Shown here: piece after piece, positions 17,253-25,594 of the stretch | Numbering within the stretch: position 1 is the stretch's first letter | Layout of the letters: each line of letters opens with the position of its first letter | Origin: Stappia taiwanensis | GTDB taxonomy: Bacteria; Pseudomonadota; Alphaproteobacteria; Rhizobiales; Stappiaceae | Length of the DNA stretch: 64,000 nucleotides | Direction: 5' to 3' | Assembly (NCBI RefSeq): GCF_014635285.1 | Contig: NZ_BMCR01000004.1 | Location: 62,001-126,000 of the forward strand | The notes under the pieces: model-generated | Told to the model about the DNA's origin: nothing | The model's database searches: none | The model's input: the letters and a program-made list of their open reading frames with translations, nothing else | Made by a program: the position numbers and the translations under genes

Positions 17253-17273
17253 CCTGGCGGGCCGGACCGGGGC

Positions 17274-18773
17274 TCACTTCATCGTCGGAATGACGAATTC
17301 GGCGCCGTCCTTCAGACCGCTCGGCCAGCGCGAGGTGACCGTCTTGGTGCGCGTGTAGAACTTGAACGCATCCGGGCCGTGCTGGTTGAGGTCGCCGAAG
17401 CCGGACCGCTTCCAGCCACCGAAGGTGTGGTAGGCAAGCGGCACGGGGATCGGCACGTTGATGCCGACCATGCCGATGTTGATCCGGCTGGCGAAGTCGC
17501 GGGCGGTGTCGCCATCGCGGGTGAAGATCGCGGTGCCATTGCCGTATTCGTGGCTCATCGGCAGATCGAGCGCCTCGTCGTAGTCCTTGGCGCGCACCAC
17601 CGACAGCACGGGGCCGAAGATCTCTTCCTTGTAGATCGACATGTCCTTGGTGACATTGTCGAACAGGCAGCCACCCATGAAGTAGCCGTTCTCATAGCCC
17701 TGCATGGTGAAGTCGCGGCCATCGACCGCAAGGGTCGCGCCGTCCTTCACGCCCTGCTCCACCAGGCCAAGCACGCGCTCACGCGCCTGGGCGGTGACCA
17801 GCGGACCGAAGTCGACGTCGTTGCCGGCGGTGTAGGGCCCGATCTTCAGGCTTTCCACCCGCGGGATCAGCCGCTCCATCAGCGCGTTGGCGGCAGCCTC
17901 GCCAACCGGCACGGCCACGGAAATCGCCATGCAGCGCTCGCCAGCCGCGCCATAGCCGGCGCCGATCAGCGCATCGGCCGCCTGATCCATGTCCGCATCC
18001 GGCATGATGATCATGTGGTTCTTGGCACCGCCGAAGCACTGCACCCGCTTGCCGTTGGCACAGCCGCGCGAATAGACGTATTCGGCAATCGCCGTGGAGC
18101 CGACGAACCCGACCGCCATGATGTCCGGATCGTCGAGCACACCGTCGACCGCTTCCTTGTCGCCGTTGACGACATTGAGGATGCCAGCGGGAAGGCCGGC
18201 CTCAAGCATCAGTTCGGCCAGCATCATCGGCACGGAGGGATCGCGCTCCGACGGCTTCAGGATGAAGGCGTTGCCGGCGGCGATCGCCGGGCAGAACTTC
18301 CACATCGGGATCATCGCCGGGAAGTTGAACGGCGTGATGCCGGCGACGACACCCAGCGGCTGGCGCATGGAATACATGTCGATGCCCGGGCCCGCGCCCT
18401 CGGTGAACTCGCCCTTCAGGAGATGCGGCGCGCCGATGCAGAACTCGGCAACCTCAAGACCACGGATCACATCGCCCTTGGCATCCGGAATGGTCTTGCC
18501 ATGCTCGCGGCTCAGCGCCTCGGCCAGCTTGTCCATGTCGCGGTGCAGCAGATCGACGAACTTCATCAGAACGCGGGCGCGCTTCTGCGGGTTCTGCGCA
18601 GCCCAGGCCGGCTGTGCCGCCGCCGCGTTCTCCACCGCCGCGCGCAGCTCGTCCTTGCTCGCCAGCGCCACCTTGGCCTGAACCTCACCGGTCGCCGGAT
18701 TGTAGACATCCGCGAACCGTCCCGACGTGCCGGCAACATGCTTGCCGCCGATGAAATGTCCAATCGTTTCCAT
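17274..18773 (-). CDS. mmsA: Methylmalonate-semialdehyde dehydrogenase (CoA-acylating)
   Basis: The 499-aa aldehyde dehydrogenase converts methylmalonate semialdehyde (from valine, or malonate semialdehyde from inositol or beta-alanine) to propionyl-CoA or acetyl-CoA with NAD and CoA. It begins METIGHFIGG, and the catalytic Cys lies in GAAGERCMAIS, the MmsA form of the ALDH cysteine motif. The inner ATG (18773) preceded by GGAGAG is chosen over one eight codons upstream. It is divergent from a LysR regulator. Its product propionyl-CoA feeds the pcc-mutase pathway encoded at the start of the window, and its inositol role fits the iolG locus nearby. Confidence 0.95.
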   Translation of the reverse strand: METIGHFIGGKHVAGTSGRFADVYNPATGEVQAKVALASKDELRAAVENAAAAQPAWAAQNPQKRARVLMKFVDLLHRDMDKLAEALSREHGKTIPDAKGDVIRGLEVAEFCIGAPHLLKGEFTEGAGPGIDMYSMRQPLGVVAGITPFNFPAMIPMWKFCPAIAAGNAFILKPSERDPSVPMMLAELMLEAGLPAGILNVVNGDKEAVDGVLDDPDIMAVGFVGSTAIAEYVYSRGCANGKRVQCFGGAKNHMIIMPDADMDQAADALIGAGYGAAGERCMAISVAVPVGEAAANALMERLIPRVESLKIGPYTAGNDVDFGPLVTAQARERVLGLVEQGVKDGATLAVDGRDFTMQGYENGYFMGGCLFDNVTKDMSIYKEEIFGPVLSVVRAKDYDEALDLPMSHEYGNGTAIFTRDGDTARDFASRINIGMVGINVPIPVPLAYHTFGGWKRSGFGDLNQHGPDAFKFYTRTKTVTSRWPSGLKDGAEFVIPTMK

Positions 18774-18978
18774 GGGTCGCTCTCTCCCTGTCTCCATCCC
18801 GGTCGGATCGCCCGGATGGCTTGCAAATTCTCGTGCCCCCGCATGTCATGCGACATGCCCAGGCGACCCCTGTTTGATGCCTTCGTTTTTTGTCTTTCGC
18901 AATAGACGCATTGCCGCAACCGTTGTGCATAAATTATAGTCGCGACCCCGATACCCTTGAACCGACAGGCACTCTTTC
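18774..18978. promoter_or_regulatory. Divergent mmsA / LysR control region
   Basis: This 205-bp region contains a perfect inverted repeat GCATGTC-ATGC-GACATGC at 18841-18858 and an AT-rich stretch (CATAAATTATAG, about 18929-18940) holding a TATAAT-like -10 on the minus strand. LysR regulators usually bind inverted repeats here to control both themselves and the neighbour. The exact operator is not determined. Confidence 0.45.
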
Positions 18979-19860
18979 ATGAACTGGGATGACTTGCGCA
19001 TCTTCCTCGCGGTGGCCCGCGCCGGCCAGCTTCTGGCCGCCGCCCGCGCGCTGGGGGTCAACCATGCCACGGTCGCCCGGCGGCTGTCGGCGCTGGAGGA
19101 GGATCTGGCGGTGAAGCTGGTGGACCGGCGCACCACCGGCTCCCTGCTCACCCCTGCAGGCGAGCGGTTTCGGGCAACGGCGGAGCGGATCGAGGCGGAG
19201 ATGCTTGGCGCGCGCGCCGATATCGGCGGCGGCGACATCGCCATTTCCGGCACGGTGCGGATCGGCGCGCCGGACGGCTTCGGCGTCGCCTTTCTCGCCC
19301 CCCGGCTCGGCACGCTGGCCGCGCGGCATCCGGATCTGACGCTGCAACTGGTGCCGGTGCCCCGGGCCGTGTCGCTGTCGCGGCGCGAGGCGGATATCGC
19401 CATCACCGTCGAGCGGCCGGAACATGGCCGGCTGGTCGCCCGCAAGCTGGTCGACTATAGCCTCGGGCTCTATGCCTCGAAGGCCTATCTGGAGCGCGCG
19501 GGCATGCCCGAAACGGCGCAGGACCTGCGCACCCATGCGCTGGTCGGCTATGTGGAGGATCTGGTCTACGCCTCAGCCCTTGCCTATGCGGATGAGATCG
19601 ACCGGGCATTCCGCCCCCGGTTCGAGATTGCCTCGGCGCTCGGCCAGACCGAGGCGGTGCGCGCCGGCGCCGGGATCGGCATCCTTCATGCTTTCATCGC
19701 CCGGCGCGATCCGAAACTTGTTCCGGTGCTGCCGGAGAAACGAATTTCCCGCAGCTACTGGCTGGTGCTGCATGAGAGCTTGCGCGAGATGCGCAGGGTG
19801 CGCGTGGTCGCCGACTTCATCGCCAGCGAGGTGGAACGGGAGCGGACAAGCTTCACCTGA
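18979..19860 (+). CDS. LysR-family transcriptional regulator (probable mmsA regulator)
   Basis: The 293-aa protein has the LysR winged HTH at residues 1-60 (NWDDLRIFLAVARAGQLLAAARALGVNHATVARRLSALE in pieces) followed by the substrate-binding domain from about residue 90. HTH sequence NWDDLRxFL is typical of the LysR clade found beside mmsA in alphaproteobacteria. It is divergent from mmsA with a 205-bp shared promoter region, so control of mmsA is a reasonable inference; the effector may be a valine or propionate catabolite. Confidence 0.92.
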   Translation: MNWDDLRIFLAVARAGQLLAAARALGVNHATVARRLSALEEDLAVKLVDRRTTGSLLTPAGERFRATAERIEAEMLGARADIGGGDIAISGTVRIGAPDGFGVAFLAPRLGTLAARHPDLTLQLVPVPRAVSLSRREADIAITVERPEHGRLVARKLVDYSLGLYASKAYLERAGMPETAQDLRTHALVGYVEDLVYASALAYADEIDRAFRPRFEIASALGQTEAVRAGAGIGILHAFIARRDPKLVPVLPEKRISRSYWLVLHESLREMRRVRVVADFIASEVERERTSFT

Positions 19861-19882
19861 GCCGCTGCCGCTTCCGCGTCCC

Positions 19883-21007
19883 CTACTCCGTCACCGTGCC
19901 AACATCGACCCAGCCGCCCTCGGCGAAGGAGCGCGCCGCAGCATGAACCGTGCGTTCGATGGCCAGCCCCTCGGCGAAGGTGATGGCGGTGGCCGTCTCC
20001 CCGGCGATCAGACGGATCAGCTCCCGGCACTCGATCACCTTCAGATCGTTGAAGCCAAGACCGTGACCGGGCGCGGGAATGAACTGGCCGTAGGGCGCAT
20101 GGGCGGGACCGGCCAGGGTTCGGGTGTAGCCCTGCTCCGCCTCGGGACCGACGGCGCGGTAGACCTCGACCTCGTTCATGCGCTCCTGATCGTAGAGGAT
20201 CGATCCCTTCGAGCCGAAGATCTGCAGGGCGATGCGGCCTTTCCGCCCCCAGGCGGAGCGGTTGACCAGAAGGCTTGCCTGCATGCCGTTTTCCAGCCGC
20301 AGCAGCAGGTTGGCCATGTCATGGGTCTCGACCACACGCGGGTTGCCCTTATCCTGCCGGGTCGCGTAGGGCTGGCCCATGTCGCAGAACACCCGGGCGA
20401 CATTGCCAAACAGGCGCTGGATCAGCGACAGCGGATGCACGGCGAAATCATCGAGCGCGCCATAGCCGGAGGCCGCAGCGCTCTTCCAGTGGAACGGCGC
20501 ATCCGGGTCGGCCATGAAGTCCTCGTCCATCTCCGCGCGCACCTGGAACGGTGTACCGATGGCCCCCTCTTTCAGCAGCCGGCCGATCTGGCGGAAAATA
20601 GGGTTCTGAATGTAGTTGTAGCCAAGCAGCGCCACCCGGCCCGAGGCCGCTGCGGCCGCGCTCATGCGCTCAGCATCGGCGAGCGCCGGCGCCATCGGCT
20701 TCTCGCACCACACATGCTTGCCGGCTTCAAGCGCGGCAATCGCCATTTCGGCGTGGAATTCATTCGGGGTGGTGACCGACACCACATCCACCGCCGGATC
20801 GGCCACCAGCGCCCGCCAGTCGGCAGTCGCCCGGGCAAAGCCGAAGGCCTCCGCCTTCTCCCGCGCCAGCTCCGGTGTCACCTCGCACAGGAGTTCCAGA
20901 CGCGGGCGGGCGACATCGCCGAAAACGCCCTTGACCGCGTTCCAGGCCAGTGCATGACACTTGCCCATGTATCCGGTTCCGATCAGACCGACGCCGAGAG
21001 AAGTCAT
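19883..21007 (-). CDS. Gfo/Idh/MocA-family oxidoreductase
   Basis: The 374-aa protein has the N-terminal Rossmann fold with GTGYMG at residues 10-15 and the family's CEKP motif at 101-104, whose Lys contributes to catalysis, then the alpha/beta C-terminal domain (FAVHPLSLIQRLFG). Members oxidise or reduce sugars and inositols with NAD(P). It is divergent from iolG and next to an inositol-type transporter and RpiR regulator, so a scyllo- or D-chiro-inositol, or inosose-related, dehydrogenase is plausible. The substrate cannot be read from sequence. Confidence 0.9.
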   Translation of the reverse strand: MTSLGVGLIGTGYMGKCHALAWNAVKGVFGDVARPRLELLCEVTPELAREKAEAFGFARATADWRALVADPAVDVVSVTTPNEFHAEMAIAALEAGKHVWCEKPMAPALADAERMSAAAAASGRVALLGYNYIQNPIFRQIGRLLKEGAIGTPFQVRAEMDEDFMADPDAPFHWKSAAASGYGALDDFAVHPLSLIQRLFGNVARVFCDMGQPYATRQDKGNPRVVETHDMANLLLRLENGMQASLLVNRSAWGRKGRIALQIFGSKGSILYDQERMNEVEVYRAVGPEAEQGYTRTLAGPAHAPYGQFIPAPGHGLGFNDLKVIECRELIRLIAGETATAITFAEGLAIERTVHAAARSFAEGGWVDVGTVTE

Positions 21008-21137
21008 GCCAAGCCTTTCCGTCCGTGGTCGCCGCCATCAGGCAGCGACGAAAGATGTTCAAAAGCCGATTTTTGCCCGGGCCGCGCGCCGGGCCCCTTG
21101 CGCGAATGAAACGTGAATTCTATACATCGGTCAATAT

Positions 21138-21151
21138 GGAATAAACATTCT
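21138..21151. promoter_or_regulatory. Candidate IolR (RpiR) operator upstream of iolG
   Basis: GGAATAAACATTCT fits GGAA-N6-TTCC with one mismatch and lies 18 bp before the iolG GTG. The same motif appears, in perfect form, in front of the RpiR gene and transporter at 23154-23169. Confidence 0.65.
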
Positions 21152-21168
21152 TTTGCGAGGTCCAACCC

Positions 21169-22167
21169 GTGCTTTCCATCGCCGTAATCGGGGCCGGCCG
21201 CATCGGCCAGATCCATGCCAGCAACCTTGCCGCGCGCGCCAGCGAACGCGGCGATCTGAAGATCTTCGGCATCGCCGACGCGGTGGACGCGGCAGCGACG
21301 GCGCTGGCGGCTCGTGTCGGCGCGCCGGTGGTCACCGCCGAGGCGGCGCTGGCCTCGCCGGATTGCAACGCGGTGCTGATCGCCTCGCCCACCGACACCC
21401 ATGCGGATCTGATCGAGCAGGCGGCCCGGGCCGGCAAGGCGATCTTCTGCGAAAAGCCGGTGGACCTGTCGGCGGAGCGCATCCGCGCGGTGATGGGTGT
21501 GGTCAAGGACAGCGGCGTGCCGCTGTTCATCGGCTTCAACCGGCGCTTCGACCCGAACTTCGCGAGCCTCAAGGCGCGGATCGACGACGGCCAGGTGGGC
21601 GATGTGGAATTGGTGACGATCCTGTCGCGCGATCCGACCCCGCCGCCGGTTTCCTACATCGAACGGTCCGGCGGGCTGTTCCGCGACATGATGATCCACG
21701 ATTTCGACATGGCCCGCTTCCTGCTCGGCGAAGAGCCGGTCGAGGTGCATGCGGTCGGCTCCAGCCTGGTCGATCCGGCGATCGGCGCGGCCGGCGATGT
21801 GGACACCGCCGCCGTTCTGCTGCGCACCGCCAGCGGCAAGATCGCCCAGATCTCCAACTCGCGGCGGGCGACCTACGGCTATGACCAGCGGGTCGAGGTG
21901 CATGGCGCCAAGGGGTTGCTGCGGGCCGGCAACATCCACGAGACCAGCGTGGAACTGGCCACTGGCGGCGGCTTCACCGCCGATCCGGTACAGCCGTTCT
22001 TCCTGGAGCGCTACGCCGCCGCCTACCGGCTGGAACTGGACGCCTTCCTTGCCTGCGCGCGCGGCGAGAAGGCCCCGTCTCCCGATGGCGAGGACGGCCT
22101 CAAGGCCCAGCTTCTGGCCGATGCGGCAACCGCGGCAGCACAAAGCGGGCAGCCGGTCCGGCTCTAA
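21169..22167 (+). CDS. iolG: Inositol 2-dehydrogenase (Gfo/Idh/MocA family)
   Basis: The 332-aa enzyme oxidises myo-inositol to 2-keto-myo-inositol with NAD. It has GAGRIG at 8-13, CEKPVDLS at 94-101, and the catalytic block GGLFRDMMIHDFDMARFL, with the conserved Asp/His pair of IolG proteins, around residues 168-185. The start is GTG with GAGG upstream. It is divergent from another Gfo/Idh gene and 31 bp upstream, tail to tail, of the RpiR regulator. Other iol genes (B, C, D, E) are not in the window. Confidence 0.93.
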   Translation: MLSIAVIGAGRIGQIHASNLAARASERGDLKIFGIADAVDAAATALAARVGAPVVTAEAALASPDCNAVLIASPTDTHADLIEQAARAGKAIFCEKPVDLSAERIRAVMGVVKDSGVPLFIGFNRRFDPNFASLKARIDDGQVGDVELVTILSRDPTPPPVSYIERSGGLFRDMMIHDFDMARFLLGEEPVEVHAVGSSLVDPAIGAAGDVDTAAVLLRTASGKIAQISNSRRATYGYDQRVEVHGAKGLLRAGNIHETSVELATGGGFTADPVQPFFLERYAAAYRLELDAFLACARGEKAPSPDGEDGLKAQLLADAATAAAQSGQPVRL

Positions 22168-22197
22168 ACATCAGACGCAAATGCGGTCCCGCGCGCC

Positions 22198-23058
22198 TCA
22201 GGCGCGCGCTGGGCCTTTCTCCTCCGCCTCCGCGCGGCGGATTTCCGCAGCGGCCACGCAGAGCGCCATCGCCAGACACAAGGTGCCAGACAGCGAGCGG
22301 AAGGCGCCGAGATCGGCCTCGATCACCTCGATCACCACCTTTGCCGACTCCATCAGCGGCGAAAACGGCGAATCCGTCAGGGCCAGCACCGGCACGCCCC
22401 GCGCGGCGGCGGCATTGGCCACATCCACGGTCAGCGAAGTATAGGGCGTGAAGCTGACGGCGATCAGCAGGTCCTCCGGTCCGGCGGCCTCCGCCTGCTC
22501 CGGGCCGAGCCCGGCCACATTGTCGATCAGCACCGTGGGCGAGCCGAGCTTGGCCAGCGCATAGGCCATGTAGGAACAGACCGGAAAGGCGCGCCGCTGG
22601 CCGAGCAGGTAGATCGCCCGCGCCCCGGCGATCAGCCGCGCCGCCTCATCCATGCGCGCCGGCTCGATGGTGTCGCGCAGGCGGATCAGCGAGGTCACCG
22701 CCGTGTCGACGAAATCGCCGAACAGGGCATGCGCCCCCTGGCTGTCGGCACTGCGCCGGCGCAGCACCTCCAGCCGTTCGTCATAGTCCGGCCAGCGGTC
22801 GCGCAGGCGGGCGCGGAACACGTCCTGCAACTCCGAAAACCCCTGATAGCCGAGCGACTGGGCAAAGCGCACCAGCGTCGAGGGCTGCACGCCAGCCTGT
22901 TCGGCAATCGCCGCCACCGTGCCGAAGGTCACATCGTCCGGCCGGTCGACGGCAAAGGCCGCCACCTGCGCCAGCCGCTTGGGCATGTCCGGGCGCCGCT
23001 CGATCAGAAGCGCGCGCAGGGTATCGAAGTCTCTCGGTGTTCCGTCAGTCTCGCTCAT
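22198..23058 (-). CDS. RpiR/MurR-family transcriptional regulator (IolR-like)
   Basis: The 286-aa protein has an N-terminal RpiR-type HTH (AAIAEQAGVQPSTLVRFAQSLGYQGFSELQDVF in pieces, residues 45-85) and a C-terminal SIS domain (about 120-260: IYLLGQRRAFPVCSYMAYALAKLG) that binds a phosphosugar. ATG 23058 is chosen; the open frame upstream is not family-like and crosses the operator. It is divergent from the sugar ABC importer and convergent with iolG. RpiR proteins called IolR repress inositol genes in Sinorhizobium and Caulobacter. Confidence 0.92.
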   Translation of the reverse strand: MSETDGTPRDFDTLRALLIERRPDMPKRLAQVAAFAVDRPDDVTFGTVAAIAEQAGVQPSTLVRFAQSLGYQGFSELQDVFRARLRDRWPDYDERLEVLRRRSADSQGAHALFGDFVDTAVTSLIRLRDTIEPARMDEAARLIAGARAIYLLGQRRAFPVCSYMAYALAKLGSPTVLIDNVAGLGPEQAEAAGPEDLLIAVSFTPYTSLTVDVANAAAARGVPVLALTDSPFSPLMESAKVVIEVIEADLGAFRSLSGTLCLAMALCVAAAEIRRAEAEEKGPARA

Positions 23059-23153
23059 TCCCGTTCCCGTTCCGGCCTGGCCGGCGCCCCATGCATCATC
23101 GCCGCGGGCACTTTCCGGCCATGGATTCCAGCTTGACACTCCCGCCCGAAAAA

Positions 23154-23169
23154 TGGAATAAAAATTCCA
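23154..23169. promoter_or_regulatory. IolR-type operator between RpiR gene and transporter
   Basis: TGGAATAAAAATTCCA is a perfect palindrome and a perfect GGAA-N6-TTCC, the motif I know as the IolR site in alphaproteobacteria. It is 96 bp before the RpiR start and 187 bp before the transporter start. A related inverted repeat GAATG-CAT-CATTC follows at 23184-23196. Confidence 0.8.
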
Positions 23170-23183
23170 CATGATGATTTTTA

Positions 23184-23196
23184 GAATGCATCATTC
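23184..23196. promoter_or_regulatory. Second, weaker inverted repeat of the IolR type
   Basis: GAATGCATCATTC has 5-bp arms around CAT. Its half-site spacing is one base longer than in the perfect site 15 bp away, so it may be an auxiliary site or coincidence. Confidence 0.4.
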
Positions 23197-23355
23197 CGAC
23201 CTTTGGGTCGAATGCGTCGCCGCGCTTGCGCCATGGCTGTCATACACAGCTGGCCAAAGAAGAAGAACCCGCAAAACCGGGCCCGGGGCGGCGCAGGATG
23301 GGAAGGTGAAAAGTCATTGTCATCCCCTTTGAAGGGGACTTCGGGAGGAAACCGC

Positions 23356-24309
23356 ATGAAACGTTTGTTCGCCCCCTTTCTGACCGCCGCTGCGGTCGTC
23401 GGCCTGACCGCAGCCGCGCCGCAGGCCCCGGCGATGGCCGCCGAGGACATCAACATCATCGTCGTCAGCCATGGTCAGGCATCCGACCCGTTCTGGTCGG
23501 TGGTCAAGAACGGCGTGGCCCAGGCCGCCAAGGACATGAGCGTGACGGTCGACTATCGGGCGCCGGAAACCTTCGACATGGTGGCCATGGCCCAGTTGAT
23601 CGACGCGGCCGTCAATCAGGAGCCGGACGGGTTGATCGTCTCGATCCCCGATGGCGACGCGCTCGGCGACGCCATCCGCAAGGCGGTGTCCGCCGGCATC
23701 CCAGTGATCTCGATGAACTCCGGCAGCCAGGTTTCCGCCTCGCTCGGCGCGCTGCTGCACGTCGGCCAGGAAGAGTATGACGCGGGCAAGAAGGCCGGCG
23801 AGGCGCTCGCCTCCATGGGCGGCAAGAAGGGCCTTTGCGTCAACCACGAGGTCGGCAACCTTGCCCTCGACCAGCGCTGCCAGGGCTTTGCCGATGGCTT
23901 CGGCGGCTCCGTCACCGTGCTGCCGACCACCAACGATCCGGCGGAAATCCTGTCCAAGGTGAAGGCGTCCCTTGCCTCCGATGGCGACATCGACACGATC
24001 ATGGCCCTCGGCGCCTCGCTCGCCGGCGAGCCGGTGGTGCAGGCGGTCAAGGACAGCGGCATGAACGGCAGCGTGAAGGTGGCGACCTTCGACATGTCGG
24101 CCAACTTCCTGCAGTCGATCGTCGACGGCGACGCGACCTTCGCCATCGACCAGCAGCAGTATCTGCAGGGCTACCTGCCGGTGGTGTTCCTGGCCAACAA
24201 TGCCCGCTACGGCCTGATGCCGGGCGGCAACGTGCCCTCCGGCCCGAACCTTGTCACCAAGGACAAGGCCGCGCAGGTCATCGACCTGTCCGCCAAGGGC
24301 ATCCGCTAA
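23356..24309 (+). CDS. Sugar ABC transporter periplasmic binding protein (probably inositol)
   Basis: The 317-aa protein has a signal peptide (MKRLFAPFLTAAAVVGLTAA...PAMAAED) and a type I periplasmic binding fold of the ribose/Xyl/inositol group (NIIVVSHGQASDPFWSVVKNGVAQAAKDM; VATFDMSANFLQSIVDGDATFAIDQQQYLQGYL in pieces). GGGAGGAAA precedes ATG 23356, which is chosen over an upstream start outside the signal peptide. Position beside IolR-type regulator and iolG suggests myo-inositol (IbpA-like); fructose (FrcB-like) is the main alternative. Confidence 0.88.
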   Translation: MKRLFAPFLTAAAVVGLTAAAPQAPAMAAEDINIIVVSHGQASDPFWSVVKNGVAQAAKDMSVTVDYRAPETFDMVAMAQLIDAAVNQEPDGLIVSIPDGDALGDAIRKAVSAGIPVISMNSGSQVSASLGALLHVGQEEYDAGKKAGEALASMGGKKGLCVNHEVGNLALDQRCQGFADGFGGSVTVLPTTNDPAEILSKVKASLASDGDIDTIMALGASLAGEPVVQAVKDSGMNGSVKVATFDMSANFLQSIVDGDATFAIDQQQYLQGYLPVVFLANNARYGLMPGGNVPSGPNLVTKDKAAQVIDLSAKGIR

Positions 24310-24318
24310 GACGCCCTC

Positions 24319-24344
24319 CGGGGGAAAGCTCGCGCTTTCCCCCG
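24319..24344 (+). repeat. GC-rich hairpin between binding-protein and permease genes
   Basis: CGGGGGAAAGC (24319-24329), loop TCGC, GCTTTCCCCCG (24334-24344): an 11-bp perfect stem 9 bp after the stop codon. No T-run follows. Such hairpins commonly protect the upstream mRNA segment and lower permease expression relative to the binding protein. Confidence 0.6.
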
Positions 24345-24468
24345 CTTCACATCGGCCGTCCGGCGCCCTGCCCGGACCGGCCGCGCTTCTCCGGAAGCTG
24401 CGGGCCATGCTCCCGCACCCATTCCCTGACGACCCGCTTTCTGGCGAACCAAGAACCGAGGCCCGCAG

Positions 24469-25590
24469 ATGAGCGATGGCAATCTTGCCGCATCCGCTCC
24501 GGATGCCCCCGACGAGCGACTGATCCGCACCACGGCGATGACCCGGCTGCTGCGCCGCCCCGAGCTCGGCGCCCTGGCCGGCCTGGTGCTTGTCACCTGC
24601 TTCTTCCTGATCGTCGCCAATCCGGCGATGTTCACCCTTGCCGGCATCATGAATTTCATGGCCCCGGCGGCTCAGCTCGGCATTCTGGCCATTGGCGCCG
24701 CGCTCTTGATGGTCGGCGGCGAGTTCGACCTGTCGGTCGGCTCGATGGTCGCCTTCGCCGGACTTGCCTTCGGCACCGTTCTCGTCACCTGGGACATGCC
24801 GCTTGTCGTCGCCATCGCCGCGACCCTGGCCTTTGCCGCCGGCATCGGCGCGCTGAACGGCCAGATCGTGCTGCGCACCGGCCTGCCCTCCTTCATCGTC
24901 ACCCTTGCCTTCCTGTTCATCCTGCGCGGCCTGACGCTGGTCGGCCTGAAATGGGCCACCGGCGGCGCCACCCAGTTGCGCGGCGTCAAGGAAGCGGCCG
25001 GCGACAGCCTGATGCTGACCTTCTTCTCCGGCGATGCCTTCGAGGGGCTGTTCGCCTGGTTCGCCGCCAATGGCTGGATCGATACGTTCAAGAACGGCAC
25101 GCCGAAGGTCACCGGCGTGCCGGTGGAGATCCTCTGGTTCGTCGGCATTGCCCTCTTTGCCACCTGGGTGCTGCTGCGCACCAAGTTCGGCAACTGGATC
25201 TTCGCCGCCGGCGGCGATGCCAACGCAGCGCGCAATTCCGGCGTGCCGGTGCGGCGGGTCAAGACCATCCTGTTCATGGGCACGGCCGTCTGCGCCGCGC
25301 TGGTCGCCATCCTCACCGTGCTGGATGCGGGCTCCACCGATGCCCGTCGGGGCTTTCAGAAGGAATTCGAGGCAATCATCGCCGCGGTGATCGGCGGCTG
25401 CCTGCTGACCGGCGGCTACGGCTCGGCCATTGGCGCGTTCTTCGGCGCCATCATCTTCGGCATGGTGCTGATCGGCCTGACCTACACCAGCATCGACCAG
25501 GACTGGTATCTGGTGTTCCTCGGCGGCATGTTGCTGCTGGCGGTGCTGTTCAACAACTTCATCCGCAAGCGGGCGACGGGGGAGCGCTGA
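24469..25590 (+). CDS. Sugar ABC transporter permease (probably inositol)
   Basis: The 373-aa protein has about 9-10 transmembrane segments and the BPD_transp_2 family pattern ([42 protein letters not shown] in pieces, and [18 protein letters not shown], the cytoplasmic coupling region). It forms the membrane channel for the importer. It is 159 bp after the binding-protein gene, with a hairpin between, and 4 bp before the ATPase gene. The loop near residues 160-220 is longer than in RbsC, as in FrcC/IatP-like permeases. Confidence 0.9.
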   Translation: MSDGNLAASAPDAPDERLIRTTAMTRLLRRPELGALAGLVLVTCFFLIVANPAMFTLAGIMNFMAPAAQLGILAIGAALLMVGGEFDLSVGSMVAFAGLAFGTVLVTWDMPLVVAIAATLAFAAGIGALNGQIVLRTGLPSFIVTLAFLFILRGLTLVGLKWATGGATQLRGVKEAAGDSLMLTFFSGDAFEGLFAWFAANGWIDTFKNGTPKVTGVPVEILWFVGIALFATWVLLRTKFGNWIFAAGGDANAARNSGVPVRRVKTILFMGTAVCAALVAILTVLDAGSTDARRGFQKEFEAIIAAVIGGCLLTGGYGSAIGAFFGAIIFGMVLIGLTYTSIDQDWYLVFLGGMLLLAVLFNNFIRKRATGER

Positions 25591-25594
25591 GGCC

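Larger units (their letters stand above)
16512..17273. other. 760-bp non-coding, repeat-rich intergenic region
   Basis: No convincing gene lies between the thiolase start and the end of mmsA. The region holds a minus-strand terminator (16610-16658), a 15-bp inverted repeat (16769-16853), a 60-bp-period degenerate tandem repeat (16921-17040), an exact 88-bp direct repeat (17012-17099 and 17165-17252), and an imperfectly extended hairpin (17123-17146). The open frames crossing it are built from the repeats and look non-coding. Confidence 0.75.
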
